Positions 22,681 through 34,814 are shown, counted from the first letter of the stretch. The stretch: 48,344 nucleotides of DNA from Cochliopodium minus (GCA_024220525.1 JAMYWO010000021.1:204294-252637), one strand, 5' to 3'. Notes: generated by a model from the letters alone, not told the origin. Numbers and translations: made by a program.

Positions 22681-23175
22681 ATGAAAAATTTCAATGCAAA
22701 AATAAAAGAATCAAAAGAACAATGTGGAGGGATCTGCGATAACGAGGAGATATTAAAACAATTCGTCAAATTGGATGATAATATTGAAAAACCCCCTGAT
22801 TCAAATGTATTGGGAAGATCTACTTGGGTATTATTGCATACCATGGCAACATATTATCCAGATGATCCAACACAAGAAAGAATAGATATGACAAACAATT
22901 TTTTGAATGTCTTTAGTAAATTGTATCCATGTAATTATTGTGCTAAAGATTTTGAAGAAAATATAAATTTGGTAAGAAAATAATTTTTGCTTTTTAAAAA
23001 TCAATTTGATAACCTTTTTTTTCCACAACAGAACCCACCCAAACTTAAAAATAGAAAGGAATTCAGTATTTGGATGTGTGACCAACACAACCTAGTCAAT
23101 GAAAAACTTGGAAAACCTTTGTTCGATTGCAAAATAGAAAACCTAGACAAAAGATGGAAAAGAAGTCCAAAATAA
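22681..23175 (+). CDS. erv1: Erv1/ALR FAD-linked sulfhydryl oxidase
   Basis: Two exons (22681-22971 and 23032-23175), about 144 residues. Diagnostic motifs: WVLLHTMATYYPDDP for FAD binding, the active-site pair YPCNYCAKDFEENI, the FAD-contacting helix WMCDQHNLVNEKLGKPLFDC (the structural CX16C pair), and a C-terminal RWKR. In the mitochondrial intermembrane space Erv1 re-oxidises Mia40 and passes electrons to cytochrome c. An additional N-terminal pair, CGGIC, could act as the shuttle disulfide, as an N-terminal pair does in yeast Erv1; this is inference. No targeting presequence is needed for this family. The second exon would be missed by single-frame prediction. Confidence 0.92.
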
Positions 23176-23455
23176 ACTTTAAAAAAAAACAAAAAAAGAA
23201 GAAAGATCAAGAGTGAAAACTTTAAAATTATTTTATTTATTAAATCACAAATTTTTTCTTTTAAAACAAAAAAAGTTTAAAATTTTTTTTTATTTTGATT
23301 GATAAAAAAAAATTAAAATTTCTTCTTCCCCAGAAACCAAAAAAGATGAATGGAGAAAAAAGAGAAAAAATTATTATTTATATTTTTTTTTTATGAAAAA
23401 AAAAGTGTTAAAACTCCTTCTAATCTAACAAAACATGTCAATCTGAGGTACAAGG

Positions 23456-26375
23456 TTAATTTGTGGGAGTTTCAGATCTTAATTGCTTGAGAAGATCAAC
23501 AATAGTGTCAAAATCTGGACGATTTTTAGGAGAAGAATGCCAACATTGTTGCATAATTAATGTATATTTTAGTTGATAACTTGGAAGATTCATAGGGATG
23601 GCTGGTCTATAGAAAAAAAAAATTTAATAAACATGATAAAATATTCCAAAAAAATTTTGTTTAATTACCTTTCTTTTTTGTGAACCACTGCATAAGCTAC
23701 TTGTGTTGATTGTTTTCCAAGATAAGGCGCTTCTCGAGTGAGGAGTTCCCACATTACGATACCAAAACTATATACATCTGCTTTTTCAGAATAAGGCTGA
23801 GCATCAATTACTTCAGGAGCCATATATTGAAAAGTTCTAAAAGAAAAAAAAAAAAAAGAAAAAAGATGAAAAATTTAAGAAAATTAAGGAGGAAAAAAAA
23901 ATTACCCGATGCAAGCAGTGAGAGCATTTTGTTGAAGATGGATTCTGGTCTTACTCAAACCAAAGTCGCATATTTTTACATTGAAGTCTTCGTTACACAA
24001 AAGATTAGGACTCTTCAAATCTCTATGGATGATTCCTTGATGATGAAGGTAGTTCATACCAATGGCAGTATCCAAAGCAATCTTCAATCTCTTGTGCCAT
24101 AACAAAACTTTTTTAGGATCATGCAAAATGTTCCATACAGACCCCTCTGAGAGATACTCTGTCACAATACACAAGTCCTCCTCGTCGTCACTGTATCCCA
24201 TGAAGAGAACAACATTTGGATGTCTCAATTTTCTTTTAATTATCAAAAAAAAAAAAGAGAGGTTAAGATCTTTTAAATTTAAAAGCATTTAGAAAAAAAA
24301 TTTTTACTTTAAAACAGATATTTCTTGTTTAAATTCTTTGACTTGTTTTGGTGTTAGTTTAGATCCTATCAACCTTTTTATTGCAACATCTTTATTAAAA
24401 TTTTTGGTTAGTATTTGAAAAAAATAAGGGGAAGTTTTTTTTTACCTGTTTTATGCCAATTTCCTTTGTAAACAACACCAAAAGTACCTCTAGCGATTTC
24501 AAATTCATATTGAAGTTCATTAGAACGGATCAAATCATCATCTGGTTCTTCAATAACAACGTTGTTTTTGGGAGATTGGTTAAGTTGATTATTTTGATTA
24601 TTTTGTTGGTTAATTTGATTGTTTTGGTTATACTGTTGGTTGATTGGATTGTTTTGATTATTTTGTTGGTTAATTTGATTGTTTTGGTTATATTGTTGGT
24701 TGTTCTGGTTGTTGACATTCGAAAGGTTGTTCTGTTGGTTATTTCCTAAAGGATGAGTAGGTTGGTTTACATTAACTTGGTTGTTCAAAGGGTTAATCTG
24801 TGGAGGGTTTTGTGGAGAGATGTTGTTGAGAAAATTCTGGATAGGAGTGCCTAGAATAGGGGTGTTTTGAGGATTGATAGGTTGCTGCAAGTGACTCTTT
24901 TGAACTTCATTGTTGATTTCGTTGAAATCGATGAGAGGCTGAGGATTATGGTTGTTAATGGGGATGTTGATAGGACTGGTTTTCCCATTGTTGGAAGTGA
25001 GAGGATGCACCAAGGTTCCTTGATTGAGAGGGTTAGAGATGTTCTTATTCAAAGGATTGACAACTTGACCATTGTTGTTTTGTGTGCTGGATCCTTGGTT
25101 TCCTTGGTTGTTGATGAGAGGATTGGAAACTTGATTATTGGTTTTGGGAGGGTTGATTGGGGTGTTGTTGAGGGGATGGTTCAAAAGATTTCCATTTTGA
25201 GATGAAGGAACGAGGGGATTGGAGATGAGATTTGAATTTAGAGGATTTATTATTTTATTCTGATCAGAATGTTGACCCAAGGTAGGAGTCATATTCATAT
25301 TCATATGGAGAGAATTAGTACTCATAAGGGGGTTAGGAATTAAATCCCCTTGATTGGGATTGGGATTGGAAGTATTGAGAAGAGAATTTACAAGATTCTT
25401 TGGATTGTTATTATTATGCAAATGGATAGTAGATCCAGAATCCCTTCTGCCAAGAGGTGGAGATTTCAATATTTCGAGGTTATGGTTGACTATAATCTCT
25501 GGAGATGTAAATAAAGATTGTCCACTGTTTGGGAAATTAGAATTCATAGGGCTAGTGGCAATGGTAGCAGTAGAATTGATATTTGGATTCAATGAGTTAT
25601 TATTGTTATTATTAATAGGGATAAAGTTGGTTTGTCCTATATTAATTTTTTTGTTTGGCTCTATTAAAGGTGTATTATTATTTCCAAAATGATTATTATT
25701 GGAATTACCCAATAAATTCTTATTGTCAATGATGGGAGTTGAAGAATTGTTTAATAAATTCTTATTGTCAATTAATGGAGTGTTGCCATTTATATTTGAA
25801 TTGCCATTGAGATTGCTTCCCATCAAAAAATTTTTATTTTCCAAGGTAGGAGTCATACTGTTCATGTCATAGCTATGATCATTCTCCATTTTAAAGAAAT
25901 CAAGTTTGATATTAGGATCTTTATTGCTACTGTCATGATTATTATTGGGATGATGTTGTTGATTTGGGATGGTTGTTCCCTTTTGGATAGGATTGTTTGG
26001 ATGTTCATTTTCATTTCTTATATGAGGATCCATTGGTTTGATAGAGATGTTTTTTACTTGATCAGAGAGGATAGTGAGAGTTCTTGGTGAATTTTCAAGT
26101 GTTGTTTTCCCTTTTGTGCTGCTGTATTTTTGGAGTGGAGGTTGAAATGAATATCCATTATCTTTTGTTCCTATTGTTATTGTTTTTAATATGTTAGAAG
26201 GGATATTTTGTTTTTTTAAATTTTTTTTGAAAGGATTGTTGCCATTTAACACTTCAGATTTCATTTCAATTGTAGTGGATGGTATATAATTGTTTGTTTC
26301 CCCCAAATGTTCATATTCCATTCTATTTGGATAGATATTCGATTTTACTTCTTCATTATTCATAATATTGGTCAT
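23456..26375 (-). CDS. Tyrosine-kinase-like (Raf/CTR1-type) protein kinase with long Asn-rich N-terminus
   Basis: The first exon encodes about 650 residues dominated by Asn, Pro, Gln and Leu, with internal repeats ([12 protein letters not shown]-like units and a 20-residue Asn/Gln repeat). The kinase domain then spans four short introns: glycine loop [19 protein letters not shown] with the catalytic Lys, EISVL helix [27 protein letters not shown] (catalytic loop), KICDFGLSK (DFG), [10 protein letters not shown] (activation loop end) and [15 protein letters not shown]. All catalytic residues are present, so it should be active. HRDLKSPN is typical of TKL Ser/Thr kinases of plants and amoebae. 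The N-terminal repeats suggest a disordered regulatory or condensation-prone region; ligand and substrates are unknown. It converges on Erv1. Confidence 0.9.
24568..24710. repeat. About 60-bp tandem minisatellite encoding Asn/Gln repeats
   Basis: Within the kinase N-terminal region about two near-identical copies of a 60-bp unit encode [20 protein letters not shown], with partial copies at either side. Near identity at the DNA level points to recent duplication or ongoing length variation. Codon phase is kept. Confidence 0.6.
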
Positions 26376-26943
26376 AAAAAGATTTTATTTTATTCAAAGT
26401 CCCCTGTGTTTATTATTATTATTTATGCTCTAAATTAAAGCTCTATTATAAAATTTTTTTTTTTTATAAATTCTAAGCTTCTAATTTTGTTTTGGTTTAT
26501 TTCCTTATTGTGAGATTGGATTTATATTATGGGAGTTATATTGTCTTTAATTTTATTTATTTTTTATTCTTGTATTATTTCAACAGAATAATTTTTTTTT
26601 TTATTTTTTTTTTTTATTAATTTTAAATTATTATATAAATAAAGCAAATTTATATTTACAATGTTCAAAAAATTAAAGGCAAAATTGTTGAATTGACAAA
26701 CTTTTATAGCTTTAATTGAAATTCAAATTCAAATTAAATCAATGATTTTGTTTATGGATTTTTAATTTTAAAAAAAAACAAAGCTTATTTTTCAAAAAAT
26801 CCTCAAAAATATTATTGAATCTTTCTCCTTTATTCAAATCAAATCCGTTTCAACAAAAAAAAAAACATATTTTTAATTTTACTCAGAAAAATTGATTGGA
26901 AATAAAATTCTTTTTTTTATTTTTTGTTGTTGAATAAAAAAAA
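26376..26943. other. Divergent intergenic region
   Basis: About 570 bp of A/T-rich DNA between the kinase and the multipass-protein start codons. It has long T and A runs and no recognisable gene or structured element. Confidence 0.5.
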
Positions 26944-28296
26944 ATGGCTCAACATGAAACTATGATCACAATTGTTTGTGGTGTATGGATTTTACAAAAT
27001 TTATTTTCATTTATTGGATTATTTTCTTATGGTGTATTTATATTTAATTTATCTGACAATGTACAAATAAACAATCCAATATTAACCCTAATTGAAATAT
27101 GCTTAAACATGTTAATTCAATTGCTTCAATTAGTCATTTCTTCCATGTAAAAATAATCAAAGAAAAAGAGGATATATTTTAATATTCAGCTATTTTTTTA
27201 TTCAACAACAAATTCTTTTTTTCATTATCAATTTTCAACTAAAATTTCAATATTTATAAATTTTTAATTATATTCAATTCCATTCTTAGCTTTTGGAAAC
27301 TCAAAAATGATGATCAAAAACCACAATTAATACTTGCTATACAAAGGTATGTTTAAAAATTTAAATTGATAAAAATTTTTTTTTATTTATCAATAATAAA
27401 ACACGTGTAGAGGATGTATATTTGTTTCATTTATTCAAATGATATCTCAATTCTTGTATTATTTGTTTGATAATCAGATATTCTTCAAAAAAATCTATCT
27501 TTTCGGAATAATATTTACTGTATCTCTATGTGGATTGATGGTAAAATCATTGAAAAGATAAAGATAATTTTTTTTTTCAACATTATCAAATTAAAAAAAA
27601 AAGTTTTATGAAATTTGGAAAACAGATATTCTAGAATCAAGATTCTCCATATTGAAATGTTCAATTATTTTANNNNNNNNNNNNNNNNNNNNNNNNNNNN
27701 NNNNNNNNNNNNNNNNNNNNNNNNNNNNNNNNNNNNNNNNNNNNNNNNNNNNNNNNNNNNNNNNNNNNNNNNAAAAAAAGTTTTATGAAATTTGGAAAAC
27801 AGATATTCTAGAATCAAGATTCTCCATATTGAAATGTTCAATTATTTTAGATTCTATTGCTCTTATCCTTTCCATATCCCACTTTTTGTTGAGATATGGA
27901 GTATCTCTAGATGTAGCCCACACAAGAAATAAATTTCTAATCAACAAATCTAACAACGAAAGTTTGGCAATAGCATCCTCAATATTTGTAGTGATTTCTC
28001 TCATCCATATTTTCTATCTTTGGATAACAAGCATCAAAAAAGCCAAACAAGAAAATGGATTGACTTCCACTCTTTTATCCAATCAAAACTTGAAACAAAT
28101 CCATTTGTGGAATATCATCGCTTCTATTTTGTCAATTGTTGGTCCTCCCACTACTCTCATTTTGCTTACTAGTGGTGTTTTTATTGGCATCTCAATTAAA
28201 AACGAGTTGGTCACCACCAATGAAAACGATAAACAAGAAACTGATATTTTTTATCCTCTTAAAAGTGGGCAAAAGAGATTGGATCTTGATTATTAA
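26944..28296 (+). CDS. Multipass membrane protein of unknown family, interrupted by an assembly gap
   Basis: Exons: 26944 to about 27147; about 27289-27345; 27410-27540; and a final exon split by the 100-N gap. Joining gives MAQHETMITIVCGVWILQNL at the N-terminus. Helices include FSYGVFIFNL, PILTLIEICLNMLIQLLQLV, GCIFVSFIQMISQFLYYLF, IYLFGIIFTVSLCGLM, IILDSIALILSISHFLLRY, LAIASSIFVVISLIHIFYLW and TTLILLTSGVFIGISI, so about six to seven segments. It ends in a polar tail (KRLDLDY). No charged transporter signature or known domain was recognised. A literal translation through the gap repeats 26 residues that are present once in the likely real gene. Confidence 0.65.
27596..27672. repeat. Left copy of a 77-bp duplication flanking the assembly gap
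   Basis: This segment is identical, base for base, to 27773-27849, and both touch the run of N. The most economical explanation is two contig ends that overlap by 77 bp and were scaffolded with a default gap instead of being merged. Confidence 0.9.
27673..27772. other. Assembly gap of exactly 100 N
   Basis: The run of 100 N is the conventional placeholder for a gap of unknown size. The identical flanks suggest the true distance is zero or negative. Confidence 0.95.
27773..27849. repeat. Right copy of the 77-bp duplication flanking the assembly gap
   Basis: Identical to 27596-27672, starting immediately after the last N. It includes the intron end and the first 23 codons of the final exon of the multipass membrane protein. 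Confidence 0.9.
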
Positions 28297-28413
28297 AAAA
28301 ATACTTTATTTTCCTTTTTAAAAATATTTATTCAAATTAAAAATTTTTGACAATTCAAATATCATTTTGCTTTTTTTTTTTGAAATAAAAAAAACGAATT
28401 AAATCGTTTTTTT

Positions 28414-28911
28414 TTATTTATTCCATTTCTTTAAAGCTTCTGCAACTTTTCCTTCTTCATCATTCACCAATACACCTCCCTTCCAACAACCCAATTGCAT
28501 TCCAATTTCTTTATTTTTATTATATTCCTTTGCAATTTGATCTTTATCACCCTTCCAATTGGTATAGCTTTGGATGGATTGTCTTCCGATGATTCTTTTT
28601 GTTTTTGCAGATAATTCTGGTCCAGTCCATTCTTGAAGACCACAATTAGAGATTATATCTTTCCAATTACCTATACCATATCTGAGGATCCCATCATATA
28701 ATTTCTCTTTTTCTTTATCTGACCATGTTCTCACTGATATTTTATCTAATTTTGGCCTAAAAAACTCTTGATCTAAAAATCCTTCCTCTGTTAACATTTC
28801 TTTTGGGGTAAATTTTAATCTTAAGCTTCTTGTCCATTCAATCTTCTCCTCTTCACTTTCAAATCCTTTTCTTTTTTCATTTGATACGATTTTTTCTTCT
28901 ATAATCTCCAT
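28414..28911 (-). CDS. SANT/Myb-like domain protein
   Basis: A single exon of 165 codons from ATG at 28911. The central segment RTWSDKEKEKLYDGILRYGI, then GNWKDIISNCGLQEWTGPEL, has the W..EE..L...I..YG.GNW..I pattern of a SANT/Myb helix-turn-helix. It is followed by KTKRIIGRQSIQSYTNWKGD and a C-terminal stretch with LGCWKGG. The N-terminal third is charged (FESEEEKIEWTRSLRLKFTP). A single SANT repeat suggests a chromatin- or DNA-associated protein, probably nuclear. I do not recognise a named orthologue. It converges on the membrane-protein gene with a 117-bp spacer. Confidence 0.7.
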   Translation of the reverse strand: MEIIEEKIVSNEKRKGFESEEEKIEWTRSLRLKFTPKEMLTEEGFLDQEFFRPKLDKISVRTWSDKEKEKLYDGILRYGIGNWKDIISNCGLQEWTGPELSAKTKRIIGRQSIQSYTNWKGDKDQIAKEYNKNKEIGMQLGCWKGGVLVNDEEGKVAEALKKWNK

Positions 28912-29539
28912 TTTTTTTTTATTTATTAATTCACATTTTCAACCGCCAAAGTAAAATGAAAAATAACGATTTTATTAAAAAATAAAATCAAATCACAATT
29001 TGGTTGACATCAATTCAACAACTATTTTTTCTTTTTGAAATTTGAATTCTGTTAATTTTATAATCTTTGATATGAAGTGATTTAATAAGATAAGGTTAAT
29101 CCAATTTACAGAGAAAATCAAATTTAGGTAAAATATCAATTATATTACATAAAATATATCGATCTCATGATTTCCTTCAATTTTAACATCATTTAGTGAA
29201 ATGTTGAGGGGAAAAACATACAAAATACCTCAAATTCCCTTCTCATAATTCGTTAAATCCCTGAAATCCCTTCTTTTTTTTTTTATATTTTTATCCTAAC
29301 AAATTTTTATGTATCCTACTCAAATATAGGTAAATTTTTTTTTTGATTTTTTTTTTTTTATTCAAAAATTGATTTTTAAATAAATATATAAAAAAAAATA
29401 TCTTTGTGTTTTAAAGGTAAAATAAATATAATCAAAATTATTTATGAAATATAACCAATTAATAGAATAGATTATACAATTATACTTTCTTAAATCTTAT
29501 TTTTATAATACTTATTATTTAATTTAAATAGAGGCTCAA
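28912..29539. other. Divergent intergenic region upstream of RPL10
   Basis: About 630 bp of A/T-rich DNA. TTTAAATAG at 29523-29531, just upstream of the RPL10 start, may be the acceptor of a 5'-UTR intron, a common arrangement in ribosomal protein genes. No other element was recognised. Confidence 0.4.
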
Positions 29540-30341
29540 ATGGGAAGAAGACCAGCAAGGTACATTACATTTATATCAAACTTTGCTATTGAGAAATCAA
29601 CATAATAATTTTAAATTTTCCAACAAAATATTTATTTTCTTCCAATCCCAAAATTAGATGTTATAGATATTGTAAAAATAAACCATATATCAAATCCAGG
29701 TAAAAAAATATTCAAAAATAGAAGTTTCATACCTGAAAGTATTAAATATAAAATCAAACTTTATTAGATATTGCCGTGGTGTACCAGATCCAAAAATTAA
29801 AATTTTTGATCTCGGTAATAAAAAAGCTTTGCCAGATTTATTGCCTGGATGTGTTCACTTGGTTTCTATGGAATATGAACAAATTTCATCTGAAGCATTA
29901 GAAGCAGCACGTATTAGTGCAAACAAATATCTCGTAAAGCACGGAGGTAAAGATACCTTTCATTTGAGAGTAAGAGCTCACCCTTTCCACGTTCTTCGTA
30001 TCAATAAAATGTTGTCATGTGCCGGTGCTGATAGACTTCAAACCGGTATGAGAGGAGCTTTCGGTAAACCACACGGAACTGTTGCTAGAGTTAACATTGG
30101 TAAAATCTTGTTTTCTGTAAGATGCAGAGAAAACGTAGTACAACATTGTGTTGAAGCTTTCCGTAGATGCAAATTTAAATTTCCAGGTAGACAAAAAATT
30201 TTCGTATCTAATAACTGGGGTTTCACAAGTCTCACCAAAAAAGAATATCAAGAATTTAACGAAAATGGAAAACTTATCCCTGATGGAGTTACTGTTAAAG
30301 TTGTTAAGCCAAAAGGAAGACTCCCATTCACCAACTACTAA
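29540..30341 (+). CDS. rpl10: 60S ribosomal protein L10 (uL16)
   Basis: Three coding exons. Exon 1 is only 20 nt (29540-29559, MGRRPAR). Exon 2 (about 29657-29699) encodes [13 protein letters not shown]. Exon 3 runs from about 29770 to the stop at 30341. The protein is about 214 residues, the family length. Hallmark segments: [68 protein letters not shown] and [19 protein letters not shown]10 is assembled last onto the 60S subunit and shapes the tRNA/P-site region. Less A/T-rich, conserved codons contrast with the flanks, as expected for a highly expressed gene. No targeting signal; cytosolic. Confidence 0.97.
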
Positions 30342-30959
30342 AATTATTGAATATAACCAATAAAATATTTAAAAAAACAAACTTTTACACAAATATAATC
30401 AAAAATAAATTTGCTTGGCAAAAGAGATAAATGAAAAATTGTTATTAATTTTTTATTGCTAATGTTAAATGTTATTGCCTGATGAGAATATGTCAAACTT
30501 ATCTTGAAATTAAATAAAGAACATGTCAATTTGTGAAAACTTTAAAGTATATTAATTAGTTTTTTTACCACTTTGGTCTCTATGATATCTAATTATTTGC
30601 AAGGAATCACCAAGAACCCAATCGATTAATTTAAGAAGGTTTTGGTAAATACTGTATTCTATTAATAATTTATTCTTTTTATTAAAAAAAAAAGACATCT
30701 GTCAAAATTTCAGGCTGGTAAAATAACTCATCCAAATCTTTCAGAAAGGTTTTCCAATGTGGACAAACTTTAAAAAATCTATTCCCCCAAAGCATAAAAA
30801 GTCAATAAAACGTCATCGTTGTGAGAAGATTTCTTTGACCAAACAAAAATTCAAAATTCCTTCAAAATTATTTTTCAATTTGCATATAAAAAATTTTGAT
30901 TTTTTTGTGATTGTATTCACTCTTTTGAAACAATAAATTTTAATTTTTGTTGTTTTTGT
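30342..30959. other. Convergent 3' intergenic region
   Basis: About 620 bp between the RPL10 stop and the TFIIIC-subunit stop. It is slightly less homopolymeric than other spacers, but I found no open frame, tRNA boxes or C/D-box pair. TGATGA occurs at 30480 without a partner D box. Confidence 0.45.
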
Positions 30960-33900
30960 TTAGAGAATTACATTTTCAATACATCCTCTTGCAAGTTCAT
31001 AGTTTCCACTGGCTTTGTAAATGAGGTGAAGATTGAAAGATGCTTCAGGGGTGAGATCAGATACTTCCAAGCAAGAAGAACCTCCTATTTTGGAATGTTC
31101 TTCCAAAATCCTCACATTTCCCATTTCATAATTACGTTTTTTTTCTTTACCCATCTCAATCACTTTTTGGTAAAAAGGTACTGCAAAATTAAGAAATCCA
31201 ACCTAAATAAATTAACAATAGATTATTTTTTTTTAAAGGATAATCTAAATTTTATTACTTGATGAAATGCACGAGCTAGATTATAAGTGGATTCTTGTGA
31301 TTTTCCACTCAAATGATAATATTGAAACATGTAAGAGAAAGATTTCAACAAAGTTTTGGTTTTGTGAGTGTTACGTCTAGTGGCCAATCTATTCAAAATA
31401 GAAATTCCTAAATTCACAATAAAAATTTAAATAAATTGGAAAAATAAATTAAATCATAAAATTGAGACATTTATCAGAATTTTTTTTTTAAATAATTTTT
31501 TTGTTTACCAACACAGAAAAATACTTTTGGGTTTGATTCTCCTGTTAATTTTTGGGCTTGACAAAAGTTGTTAAAAGAAATGTTTTTGTTATGCAGTCTG
31601 AAAAGTTTTTGGGTTCCCAAAACGAGAGGGATGAAAGGATCTTTCGTTCTTTTCAGTTTGATTCTCTTAAGAGTTCTATAATTGTTGTTCCTTTCTTTCC
31701 TAAAAATAGAAAAAAATAAAAAATTAAATAAAATTCAGTAAAATTAAAATAAAATTAAAATTAAAATAAAATTCAGTAAAATTAAAATAAAATTAATAAA
31801 AATAAAATTAAAATAAAATTTAAGTAAAATTAAAATTATATTAAAATAAAATTAAAATAAAATTAAAATAAAATTGAAATAATTTTAAATTTTTTTACTT
31901 TGGTTCATTAGAAAAGAAATTGATTCTCATGAAGAGATCCCAGAACTTGTGCTCTTCTTCTTTGTTCATTCTCTTGATAGAGAAGGTGAGCTCTTTCTTG
32001 GCTTTTTCGAACTGGTCCATTTCAACGTACATTAAACACAGAAGATTCGAGAATTTTTTGAGGATTTGTTCAGGACATATCAACACTTTCTTTCCCAAAA
32101 CTTAAAAATAATAATAGTATTTTTTTAAACAGTAAATTTTTGTTCATATTCCATTTTTTTTTTTTTTCTTACGAACTAAAGGAAATGCTTCTTGTATTCT
32201 TTTTTCTAAAAATAATGATTCGCACAACTAAATATTTTTTTTTTTGAAAAACAAAATGTATTTAAAAGTTTTTTTTTTTGAAATAAATGAAAAAAAAAAA
32301 TTAGATTACGGTCAGGATAACTTCGGAATACTTTTCGTTTTCTAAAGCGGTGATGAGAAGACATTTCTCATCAATTTTCTTTGGATCATTTTCTGTCATA
32401 GTGGAAGAGATATTTTCATTATTAGGAGGAACAGTGTTGTTTTCTTTGTTGATATTATTCGTATTATTGTCGTTGGAATTGTTGTCTTTAGAAAAGGGAA
32501 TGGAAGAAGAGTTGTAATATTTGAATTGGTAGTGAAGAGAATCTAAGTACTTCTTTTCTTTTTTGGCTGCTTTGGAAACAAGATCATTGCTATTGTTTTC
32601 TGTGAGAGGAGGTAGAGTATTGGTTTCTGTAAGATTATTGTTCGTGTTGTTTGTTTCTTTTTCAGAAATAATTATCATTTCATTATTTATTTCATTCAAA
32701 TTTGTATTTTTATTGTTTTCGGAGATATTGTTAACATCATTATTATTTTCAATAATCATGTTGCTTATTGAATCATTTTGTTGAGAAGTGTTACTGACAG
32801 TATTAAACAAAGAGTTGTTAGATTCAATTTCCTTGTTTATGATACTTTCAATAACAGAATTGTTGAACAAGTTTTCTTTCTTCGAGTTTTTGGAGGATTT
32901 TCTCCCGCCTTTTTTGGGAGTGTTTTTTTTGGTTTTTTTGGTGCTTTTGTTCTCTTCTTGTTCAGAAGAAAAGGAGTCACTATCATAACTATCATCAGAC
33001 TCTTCCTCGAAATAATTCTCCGCTTGTTCAACCAAATTGTTGGAGTTTTTGGGGAGAGTGAACTTTCTTTTGAGACGTTTAATGACAACTTTACTGTAGT
33101 TTTTGGAAGAGTATTTCCTTCTCCTGTTGGGATTGGAAGAAAGAAATTTGTTTTTTGCAAGTTCAAGAGAGTTATCTTCCTTTACGGGATTGAGCCAGTA
33201 GTCGATATACTGTTTGTAATCTCCCATATTAAACTTTGCTTTTGTTTCCAGAAATCTGAAAGAAACTTCATCTTTGAATTGTTTTCTGTTTTCCAATTTC
33301 TTGATCGTTTCCAAAGCCTGTTCGTTGTTTCCAATCCTAATAAAACATTCTGAAATATTTTCAATGGCACTTTGGTGATTAGGTATTTTCTTAAAAAAAT
33401 AAGTTAATTAGAGGAAAAGATGGATCAATTTAAAAGTTTTTTTTAAAAGAGAAATTACTTCTAAAATTGTTCTGTAGACTTGAATTGCTTCTTGGTATTT
33501 CATAAGACCTTTGTAACAATGCCCAATTTTAAGAGAAATAATGGGAAGAGAGTTAAGATTGTTCACTCTGAGAAAGAGTTCGAGAGCTTTGTTGTAATGA
33601 TAAAGATTCAAAAAGTTGTTGGCAACCTTTTCGAAGACGAGATAGTTGTATTGATCCACTTCTGTTGAATCAAATATAGAGGTGAGAATAGAGTATAGAT
33701 TCTTAAATTTTTTGACAAACTTGTTCGATTCTAACATATGAATTCCTTTGTAAGCTTGCATGGCGCATATGTAAAAATTTCCTAAAAACTGCAAGCCACA
33801 TTGGTTTAGATCCAATTTATTCGCATAATCCTCTTCTATTTCATAATAACTTTTTATTGCTAATTGATGTTGGTTAGATTCTATTCTGCAGGTAAATATC

Positions 33901-34814
33901 CAATCGTAGTAGGTTTCTCTTACCATGGGATCTTTTAGTTCTTCTTTATCACCTTCCTTTCTAAAGTTGTGCAGAATATTGATTGCAAATTGGATGTTTC
34001 CTTCAAAAAAATAAGATTTGGCTGCAGCGATAAACACATCCAAATCTTTTATTCTGTTCAACAAATATTTAAATCCCGCATTAGATTTTTTGTAGTTAGA
34101 AATGTTGAAATAACTAACAGATCTATCCCAAATCAAATCATCATCCCTCCCTGACATTCTTATCACTTTGTTAATGCAATAAATACAATCTTCATACCTT
34201 TTCATATTGAATGCTTCGGAAGATAATTCCCTCCACAACTCTGCCTCTTTCTTTAAATGAGCAGATATTAATTTTGCATTCAACTCTTTGTTGTGATCTC
34301 CTTTTTTGTTGTGAATGAGAGCCAATAACTCATAGGGAATGGGTGACTTAGGGCACATTTCGACTACTGATTGAAGTGTCTTTATTGCATTGTCGTATTT
34401 TGTTTGTGAAAATTCTATTCTTGCTTGTCCCATCAATGTTTCTCCTTCAATTGTCAGTTTTTTCTTTCTTCTTTCTTTATTATCTGACTTTGAATTCTAA
34501 TTCAGGGAATGGATGAAAAGAAAATTATTAATCAAGCAAATTAACCGTTTACCTTCTTCAAAAAATTAGTTATTTCTGTTCCCTCAATTCTTTTGGGATT
34601 ATCGCTTCTAAAATTTTAATATTAAAGAGTAAATTCAAAATAGAGCATTAGATACAATTTTGCGTTAAACATACAATAGATTCTCGATATCAATGTCATC
34701 CAAGTCATTAATTTTTACAGCATTATCTTTTAATTTAGAATTTATTCCTATATCAAGCCATCCACTTGGGATATTCTCATCTATTTCGCTTTCCAACTCT
34801 GATTGTGATTCCAT
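30960..34814 (-). CDS. gtf3c3: Transcription factor IIIC TPR subunit (GTF3C3/Tfc4-like)
   Basis: About nine exons from ATG at 34814 (MESQSELESEIDENIPSGWL). TPR units are visible: MGQARIEFSQTKYDNAIKTL, YELLALIHNKKGDHNKELNA, ELWRELSSEAFNMKRYEDCI and SLKIGHCYKGLMKYQEAIQV. A central low-complexity insertion (about 33130-32400), acidic/basic then Asn/Thr-rich, lies between TPR arrays. The C-terminal array is strongly family-like: STYNLARAFHQV, VGFLNFAVPFYQKVIEMG, then TPEASFNLHLIYKASGNYEL and ARGCIENVI. In yeast and humans this subunit of TFIIIC recruits TFIIIB at tRNA and 5S genes. The nucleus is its expected location. One intron (about 31700-31895) is a long run of AAAATTAAAAT-like simple sequence. 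Confidence 0.88.
31700..31895. repeat. Simple-sequence intron rich in AAATAAAATTA units
   Basis: Inside the TFIIIC-subunit gene, about 190 bp consist of reiterated AAAATAAAATTAAAATT-type words with two copies of a segment containing ATTCAGTAAAATT. It is low-complexity intron sequence with no coding potential. Confidence 0.6.

Noticed and set aside
30478-30490. TGATGA as a C box of a snoRNA in the RPL10 downstream spacer
   Set aside because: No D box (CTGA) at a suitable distance and no terminal stem.
32778-33353. 191-residue plus-strand frame rich in Phe/Val
   Set aside because: It is the antisense shadow of the Asn/Lys-rich TFIIIC insert on the minus strand.
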